From contig NZ_JAJEQM010000008.1 in NCBI RefSeq assembly GCF_020687385.1, forward strand, positions 102,592 to 166,591: a stretch of DNA of 64,000 nt, read 5' to 3'. Below are positions 59,283 to 64,000 of this stretch, piece after piece. The DNA is from Hominilimicola fabiformis. GTDB lineage: Bacteria > Bacillota > Clostridia > UBA1381. The notes beneath the pieces are model-generated. The model saw nothing but the letters and a program-made list of their open reading frames with translations, did no database searches and had not been told where the DNA came from. Position 1 is the first letter of the stretch. The number at the start of each line of letters is the position of its first letter. The position numbers and the translations under genes are program-made.

Positions 59283-60473
59283 ATGAATTGTGATAAATTT
59301 AACGAATGCTTGGACAACTATGAAAATTTGAGTGACGAAACAAAGCAGAAAATGGATAAACACGCATTGGAATGTGCAAATTGCAAAAGTGAACTTGAAT
59401 TTATGCGTTCAATTATTTCAACGGCTAAATCTCTCCCTGACATAAATGTTCCTGTGGATTTTATGGAGAAATTAAATGTCCGCATAGATGAAGAGGAAAA
59501 GAAAAAAGCACGAATAACAAGACGTGTAATGCGTAATGTTCGCCGTAATTGGAAACAGTATACTGCGGCTGCGGCTTGCTTTGCGTTGGTAGCTGTTGTA
59601 ACGGCTAACAGCAATATGTTCGTCGATAAGATGAACGGAAATGATGACGGTGTTATTCAAGAGGAAACAGTCGTGACTGACAGTGACGGAAATGCTGCCG
59701 TAAGTACGACAGCACCGGCAGTGGCTGCTCAAGACAATGCGGAAGAAAATCAACCGACAGTATTTGAAGAAACGGTTGAAAACACTATTCCCGAAAATAA
59801 AACAGCGAAAAGTACATCATCGCTTGCAACGGCAAAGCCGCAAACAAGTGCGAGTACAAATTCAGTAAAAAGCAGTGTGGTTGCAAATAACAGTAAATCC
59901 ACATCTGCTCCGTCTGTAAGTCCAAAGGTACAAAATAATGCGGTACCGTCTGTTTCTGCAGAACCTGAAAAGTCGGACGAAGGTGCGGTTTCGCAGAAAA
60001 CAACTGCTGAGGTTGCTGATAATTCAAACGATATTCAAGCTTATTCACAAGATGACGGAATAGCGATTGCAAGTATTGATGTTCAGTCGGACGATCGTTC
60101 CGTATATGACGGAACTGCTGACAATATCAATAATTCAAGAACAGTAAAATCAAGTGTTGAAGATGATTATTCGCTTGCGGGCGGAGCCCAAATCGCATAC
60201 GGCAGATACTATAAGTTGGATAAAGACGGCAATCCGATTGAAGCCCCAGAAGAAAATAAACCTATCGGTTCAATCGTAATTTCCGCAAAAGACGCAGACG
60301 AGGCGTTAAGCGTTATAAGACAATATTCATACGATGAAGACGGTGAATTTTATACAACGAGTTCTGACAGATTGACGTCAATGCTTTCAGTATTATCCGT
60401 TCAGGGAATCGGTTACAGTAACTATACACCTGCTTATGAGGGTGAAGTAACATTTAAACTTGTTATAAGTTAA
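59283..60473 (+). CDS. Membrane anti-sigma factor with zinc-binding N-terminus and long extracytoplasmic domain
   Basis: 396 residues. The N-terminus carries the ZAS motif H-x3-C-x2-C (His27, Cys31, Cys34) with Cys3 or Cys9 as extra candidates. A basic helix precedes one transmembrane segment (about 92-112, YTAAAACFALVAVVTA). Outside is a long Ser/Thr/Ala-rich low-complexity region (about 125-270), then a C-terminal folded part (about 295-396) with GSIVISAKDADEALSVI. The pairing with the ECF sigma gene 65 bp upstream implies it sequesters that sigma factor until cleaved. The distal domain may be the sensor; its ligand is unknown. Confidence 0.85.
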   Translation: MNCDKFNECLDNYENLSDETKQKMDKHALECANCKSELEFMRSIISTAKSLPDINVPVDFMEKLNVRIDEEEKKKARITRRVMRNVRRNWKQYTAAAACFALVAVVTANSNMFVDKMNGNDDGVIQEETVVTDSDGNAAVSTTAPAVAAQDNAEENQPTVFEETVENTIPENKTAKSTSSLATAKPQTSASTNSVKSSVVANNSKSTSAPSVSPKVQNNAVPSVSAEPEKSDEGAVSQKTTAEVADNSNDIQAYSQDDGIAIASIDVQSDDRSVYDGTADNINNSRTVKSSVEDDYSLAGGAQIAYGRYYKLDKDGNPIEAPEENKPIGSIVISAKDADEALSVIRQYSYDEDGEFYTTSSDRLTSMLSVLSVQGIGYSNYTPAYEGEVTFKLVIS

Positions 60474-60477
60474 TATA

Positions 60478-60521
60478 AATGCCTTTCACGACAGCATTAT
60501 CTGTTGTGGAGGGCATTTTTG
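60478..60521 (+). terminator. Terminator after the anti-sigma gene
   Basis: AATGCC...CAC-ACAG / CTGT-GTG...GGCATT, an imperfect long stem with a small loop, followed by TTTTT. Confidence 0.75.
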
Positions 60522-60536
60522 TTTGGAAAAACAGAA

Positions 60537-60567
60537 CAAAAAAATCGGACTGTCAGTCCGATTTTTT
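60537..60567 (-). terminator. Second, bidirectional terminator between convergent genes
   Basis: AAAATCGGACT / AGTCCGATTTT (60541-60551 / 60555-60565) with a GTC loop. Runs of A before and T after it allow termination in both directions, including the gene at 60575. Confidence 0.85.
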
Positions 60568-60574
60568 GATATGT

Positions 60575-61075
60575 CTAAGAAATAAGTTGTTTTAAAACGC
60601 CGAATGATAAAAGCGACATTATAAGTCCTGCAGTAAGTACACCTAAAAAGATAAACAAAAGTGATTTTTTAGGTTTCATACCGAATAATACTGCGATAAG
60701 ACTTCCTGTCCAAGCACCTGTACCCGGCAGCGGAATGGCTACAAAAAGGAATAAGCCGAGATAGCCGTATTTTTCGATTTGAGCCGATTTTGAAAGTGCT
60801 TTCTTTTCAAGCCAATCGGGAATTTTGTGAAAGCGTTTACTTTTTTTCATCCACGCAAATATCTTTTCAATAAACAGCAATATGAACGGTATCGGGAGCA
60901 TATTACCCAGTACTGCGGCAATGTATGATGGGAAGAAACTCATTTTCATAAGTCCTGCCGCAAGAATACTTCCTCTAAGCTCCAACAACGGTACCATTGA
61001 TACAAGAAAAACAATTAATTCCTTTGATATTTTTCCTGAAAGTGCTGTGACAATAGATTGTACAATAGAATCCAT
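60575..61075 (-). CDS. COG2426-type small multidrug export / membrane protein
   Basis: 166 residues from the ATG at 61075 (AAGGAG 9 nt upstream; the longer frame from 61111 has no site). Hydrophobic with about 4-5 membrane segments. Typical pieces are FLVSMVPLLELRGSILAAGLMKMSFFPSYIAAVLGNMLPIPFILLF and LFLFVAIPLPGTGAWTGSLIAVLFGM. The family is annotated as putative small multidrug export proteins on slim evidence; substrate unknown. Confidence 0.88.
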   Translation of the reverse strand: MDSIVQSIVTALSGKISKELIVFLVSMVPLLELRGSILAAGLMKMSFFPSYIAAVLGNMLPIPFILLFIEKIFAWMKKSKRFHKIPDWLEKKALSKSAQIEKYGYLGLFLFVAIPLPGTGAWTGSLIAVLFGMKPKKSLLFIFLGVLTAGLIMSLLSFGVLKQLIS

Positions 61076-61154
61076 AAAACTTCTCCTTAAAATAAAAATT
61101 ACAGAATTCATTATACACTATATTTTTCTAAAATGCAATTATTACTATATCAAA

Positions 61155-61760
61155 TTAATGTAAAATCTTTGAAATTTGTTTGTATAGTACGAATGTTATG
61201 ATTGATAACAACAGTGCTTTTATTAAATTAAACGGAATTGCTCCGTATAAAACATATCCCAAAGTGTTTGTTATAAGCGGATTAGCCTTGCCGCAAAGCG
61301 ATATAATTTGCTCCATAGGCATAACGTTTGTATAGAACGGTATCAAGATAAAGTAGTTTGCAAGTCCGCCTACGATTGCCATTGCTATTGCACCGAGAAC
61401 AAGACCTAAAACAGCACCTTTTCTTGTTTTGATACGCTTGTAAATAAGTGATGAAACAAATACAAGTGAACCGCTTGCAAGGAAGTCGGCAAGTTCACCG
61501 ACACCGCCTGTGTCTGTTCTTAGCAGGTGTAGAGCCGCTTTGATGAATGCTATCGCAATACCGGTAACAGGACCGTATGCAAATCCGCCTATCAAAGCAG
61601 GTAAAGTTGAAAAATCAAACTTTAGAAACGGCGGCATAAACGGGATAGGAAATTCTAAAATCTGCATAAGTACAATAGATATACCCGACAGTATTCCTAC
61701 ACTTGCGATAAATTTCGGTGTAAACCTTGTTTTGTTTTGAACATTGTTGATTGCTTCCAT
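61155..61760 (-). CDS. ribU: Riboflavin ECF transporter S component RibU
   Basis: 201 residues from the ATG at 61760, which follows AGGAGG; a longer in-frame opening reads through the riboswitch terminator and is not used. About six membrane helices, with FPIPFMPPFLKFDFSTLPALIGGFAYGP, KAALHLLRT...GELADFLASGSLVFVSSLIY and NYFILIPFY typical of RibU. It binds riboflavin and works with a shared ECF energising module not present here. An FMN riboswitch upstream independently supports the substrate. Confidence 0.95.
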   Translation of the reverse strand: MEAINNVQNKTRFTPKFIASVGILSGISIVLMQILEFPIPFMPPFLKFDFSTLPALIGGFAYGPVTGIAIAFIKAALHLLRTDTGGVGELADFLASGSLVFVSSLIYKRIKTRKGAVLGLVLGAIAMAIVGGLANYFILIPFYTNVMPMEQIISLCGKANPLITNTLGYVLYGAIPFNLIKALLLSIITFVLYKQISKILH

Positions 61761-61845
61761 AATTAAAAAGCCTCCTAAAAATTTATTTTGTATCTTTAGG
61801 AAAAGTTCTTCGCATAAATTTTGTCTTGACACTATGAATGGGAAA

Positions 61846-61875
61846 TAAAAAAGCCCCATAGCATAGCTACAGGGC
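61846..61875 (-). terminator. FMN-riboswitch-controlled terminator
   Basis: On the - strand: GCCCTGTAG / CTATGGGGC with a CTATG loop and two G-T pairs, followed by six T. It lies between the riboswitch aptamer and ribU. Confidence 0.8.
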
Positions 61876-61894
61876 AAACCATACACAAAAAAAC

Positions 61895-62012
61895 ATCTTC
61901 TTCCGTCCGGACTTTAACCGTCGGTTTTGGAATTTCACCAAATCAGCCTACTGTACTGAGTAGGGTCGTGGACTTTAACCACCGGTAGGGAATCGCACCC
62001 TGCCCTGAAGAT
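61895..62012 (-). promoter_or_regulatory. FMN riboswitch (RFN element)
   Basis: On the - strand the conserved RFN segments appear in order: ATCTTCAGGGCAGGGTG, a CCGGTGGTTAAAGTCC-type section, GATTTGGTGAAATTCCA and GACGGTTAAAGTCCGGACGG, closing with GAAGATG pairing to the opening CATCTTC/ATCTTC helix. FMN binding should favour the downstream terminator and shut off ribU. Confidence 0.95.
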
Positions 62013-62070
62013 ACACTCACTTATATTATACACGTTTTTTTCAATTTTGCAACTGTTTTTTTAAATTTAT

Positions 62071-62151
62071 CAGTTTGTCTGCTTTGAAAATCCTCAAAAA
62101 TTACATCATAAAATGTGATTTCGTGAGTTGTTGACAGATTATTGACAGGTT
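62071..62151 (+). repeat. Internally deleted, degenerate copy of repeat family 1
   Basis: It joins the left-end arm (GTTTGTCTGCTTTG) directly to the right half (CTCAAAAATTACATC...GATGTGATTT-like, then a TTGACAG-containing tail). The central modules present in the full copies are missing. The surrounding 62013-62328 is otherwise A/T-rich; a weak -10-like TATAAT at 62240-62245 has no well-spaced -35. Confidence 0.55.
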
Positions 62152-62328
62152 CAAACTGCAATGCTCTGTAACAAAAATGTAATGTCGAAAAGGAAGAAAA
62201 ATACTCAAAAATTATTGCATCGTACATCAGTGTACGGTGTATAATTTAAGTATGAATAGATACATAAATATAATAAATTCTTTAGAAAATATTTTTGAGG
62301 GAATAATATAATTTTAGGAGGGAAAATC

Positions 62329-64000
62329 ATGAAATCTAAAAAATTATTATCAATCATACTGGCGTTGGCAATGATGTTTTCTGTGTTGCCTGCAAGTACC
62401 GTTTTGGTACATGCCGAGGCAATTACGGAAACAATTTCCGCAGACACAACATGGAATGACGGTGATACGGTAGGCGGTGTTACAATATCAGGCGGAACCG
62501 TGACAATAAACGGTAATGTCGGTATCACGGCGGCAATTACTATCAAAGGCGATGTTACATTCACGGGTGGCGGAACGCTTAACAGAATGAGTACATCGGG
62601 AAATTTGATAAAAGTTGTAAGCGGAAGTCTTACACTTGGCAATGTTACAATAGACGGTAACAACGTGATAATTTCTGACAGTGGGGCAGCAGCTGCGATT
62701 AATATGGCCGGCGGTACTGTTATAATGAATGATGGGGCAAAGATTACAAATCATAAAAGAACCAGCGGTTATGGACCCGCAGTGTATATGGACGGCGGTA
62801 ATTTTAAAATGAAGGGCGGCACAATTTCGGGTTGCGAAAGCAGAAATTACGGTGGTGCTATATATTTAGATGGCGGTAGCTTTGAAATGAACGGCGGTAT
62901 TATTGAAAATAATAAGACGACACTTTCAAGTGCCGGATATGGTGGAGGAGCGTTTTATGTAAGAGATGCTACTCTTATTATAAATGACGGTCTTATACAA
63001 AATAATTCGTCAAATTCCGGCGGCGCAATCTATAATACATCATTCGGTACAACGATAATAAACGGCGGTGTGATAAAGGGTAACACGGCGGTAGGCGATT
63101 CACCAAGTGGTTCTGCAATTTTTCATAGTTGTAAAACAACAGGAGAGGCTACATTGCAAATAGGCGGTAATGCAAATATTAATGTAGGAAATGATATTTA
63201 TTTGATGTCTGATTCATCTGCTACTAAATATGTTGAAATAACATCTTCAATAAAAAATCCGTTAATACTTACGGTAGAGGGCGAATCAGAAGGCAGAGTT
63301 ATTGCTGATGCGGCAGAAGGCGTTGTGCTTACATACAATGATATGGCAAAGATTGGAGTTAGCAACAGCTCTTACGCATTGAAACTTGAGGATAATAAAA
63401 TAAAGCTTACTCAAACATCAAGCGGAGTAACAACATTTCCTGTTTATCTCGGCTATGATGCAAACAATGGTACAAATGCACCGGACGGTAGCAGTGCCGA
63501 AATAGTTGCGGGCGACAGTGCAACTTTTACAATAAGTGACAGTGTGCCGACAAGAACAGGGTATGATTTTCTTGGTTGGGCGACAGATAAAGATGCAACA
63601 TCAGCAGAATACCGTTCGGGTGGCAGTATTACAATAAGTTCCAATACAACACTATATGCAGTTTGGAAAAAAATATCGACTTTTGAAACAAATGAATTTA
63701 CACAACCGCTTACAATAACAGGTTGGACATACGGTGAAACAGCAAATACACCGACAGCAGAGGCGAAATACGGAACAATTAAATATACATATTCAAATAC
63801 GGCAGACGGAACGTATACCGAAAAAGTCCCGACAAATGCAGGTACACATTATGTAAAAGCAACAGTCGAAAAAACAGCAGACTATTCGGGACTTGAAAGT
63901 GATGCAGTTGAATTTGTGATAGAAAAGAAAACACTTACAAATGACAACATAACAGACATTGCAGATCAAACATATACAGGTGGAGAAATAAAACCTACTA
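62329..64000 (+). CDS. Large secreted beta-helix/InlB-repeat/MBG-like surface protein (3'-truncated by window edge)
   Basis: The frame is open from the ATG at 62329 (AGGAGGG just upstream) to the window end, 557 codons so far. A signal peptide (MKSKKLLSIILALAMMFSVLPASTVLVHA) is followed by a right-handed beta-helix with recurrent glycine-rich 'M-x-G-G-x-I' strands (about 40-300). An InlB/Listeria-Bacteroides repeat follows (about 365-445, RTGYDFLGWATDKDATS...LYAVW), then MBG-like Ig repeats (from about 455, LTITGWTYGE). This is the build of large clostridial adhesins; no anchor is visible before the edge. Binding target unknown. Confidence 0.8.
   Translation, partial: MKSKKLLSIILALAMMFSVLPASTVLVHAEAITETISADTTWNDGDTVGGVTISGGTVTINGNVGITAAITIKGDVTFTGGGTLNRMSTSGNLIKVVSGSLTLGNVTIDGNNVIISDSGAAAAINMAGGTVIMNDGAKITNHKRTSGYGPAVYMDGGNFKMKGGTISGCESRNYGGAIYLDGGSFEMNGGIIENNKTTLSSAGYGGGAFYVRDATLIINDGLIQNNSSNSGGAIYNTSFGTTIINGGVIKGNTAVGDSPSGSAIFHSCKTTGEATLQIGGNANINVGNDIYLMSDSSATKYVEITSSIKNPLILTVEGESEGRVIADAAEGVVLTYNDMAKIGVSNSSYALKLEDNKIKLTQTSSGVTTFPVYLGYDANNGTNAPDGSSAEIVAGDSATFTISDSVPTRTGYDFLGWATDKDATSAEYRSGGSITISSNTTLYAVWKKISTFETNEFTQPLTITGWTYGETANTPTAEAKYGTIKYTYSNTADGTYTEKVPTNAGTHYVKATVEKTADYSGLESDAVEFVIEKKTLTNDNITDIADQTYTGGEIKPT

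Noticed and set aside
62205..62663. 152-codon - strand frame
   Set aside because: It is antisense to the start of the secreted beta-helix protein, whose signal peptide, ribosome binding site and domains are clear.
1..64000. CRISPR arrays, prophage, tRNA and rRNA genes
   Set aside because: No regularly spaced short direct repeats with unique spacers, no phage structural genes and no cloverleaf-like genes were recognised on either strand.

Overview
This is an AT-rich chromosomal window that reads as an anaerobic, spore-forming, plant-polysaccharide-degrading member of the Clostridia (Firmicutes). The lineage evidence is a WhiA C-terminus, a class III fructose-1,6-bisphosphatase, an alpha/beta-type small acid-soluble spore protein, a Phe T-box leader, a perfect CIRCE operator, a YloU-FakA-RecG operon, a TRAP (MtrB) protein and an OLE RNA locus. 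The species cannot be named from the sequence. No tRNA gene, rRNA gene, CRISPR array, prophage or transposase was seen.

Layout. 1-8.8 kb (+): whiA end, dnaE, mtrB (TRAP), a 66-aa protein, pfkA, pyk, a YbgC-type thioesterase and a 2-hydroxyacid dehydrogenase. 8.8-15.5 kb (mostly -): an isoprenoid/OLE block, transcribed leftward as OLE RNA, oapA, dxs, tlyA, ispE and two paralogous membrane/coiled-coil proteins. 15.6-20 kb (+): a strongly promoted structured leader or sRNA with a 10-codon hydrophobic uORF, a secreted stalk-domain protein, then proB-proA-HAD. 20-23 kb (-): CIRCE-associated htpG with a His-rich linker, and birA. 23-27 kb (+): T-box-controlled pheST. 27-31.3 kb (-): azlC-azlD-fbp-GDSL esterase. 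31.4-35.7 kb (+): a giant secreted protein with a C-terminal GDSL/CE12-type esterase. 35.7-41.5 kb: XerS-like recombinase (-), then yloU-fakA-recG-SASP (+). 41.5-49.6 kb: a carbohydrate-use cluster (AraC regulator, GH115-like, GH42, GH35, UxuA). 49.6-64 kb: a Cys-rich unknown, pckG, lemA-TPM, an SLH surface protein, an AIM24-like protein, aroC, an ECF sigma/anti-sigma pair, a small export protein, RibU under an FMN riboswitch, and the start of a large secreted beta-helix protein.

How the parts fit. PfkA, Pyk, PckG and Fbp cover the control points of glycolysis and gluconeogenesis. The GH cluster lacks signal peptides, so it probably finishes imported oligosaccharides in the cytoplasm; glucuronate released by the GH115-like enzyme could feed UxuA. 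One secreted and one cytosolic CE12-type esterase suggest acetylated pectin as another substrate. SLH, stalk-domain and beta-helix proteins indicate a decorated surface.

The most notable non-coding content is: (1) an OLE-type RNA of about 615 nt with its own consensus promoter next to OapA; (2) a dispersed repeat of about 212 bp built of serial hairpins, in three full copies plus decayed pieces, one copy lying between the OLE RNA and oapA; (3) a second repeat of about 203 bp with imperfect terminal inverted repeats, in two nearly identical copies 45 kb apart; (4) the 15.63-15.87 kb structured transcript. The repeats and the leader are the best candidates for something undescribed.
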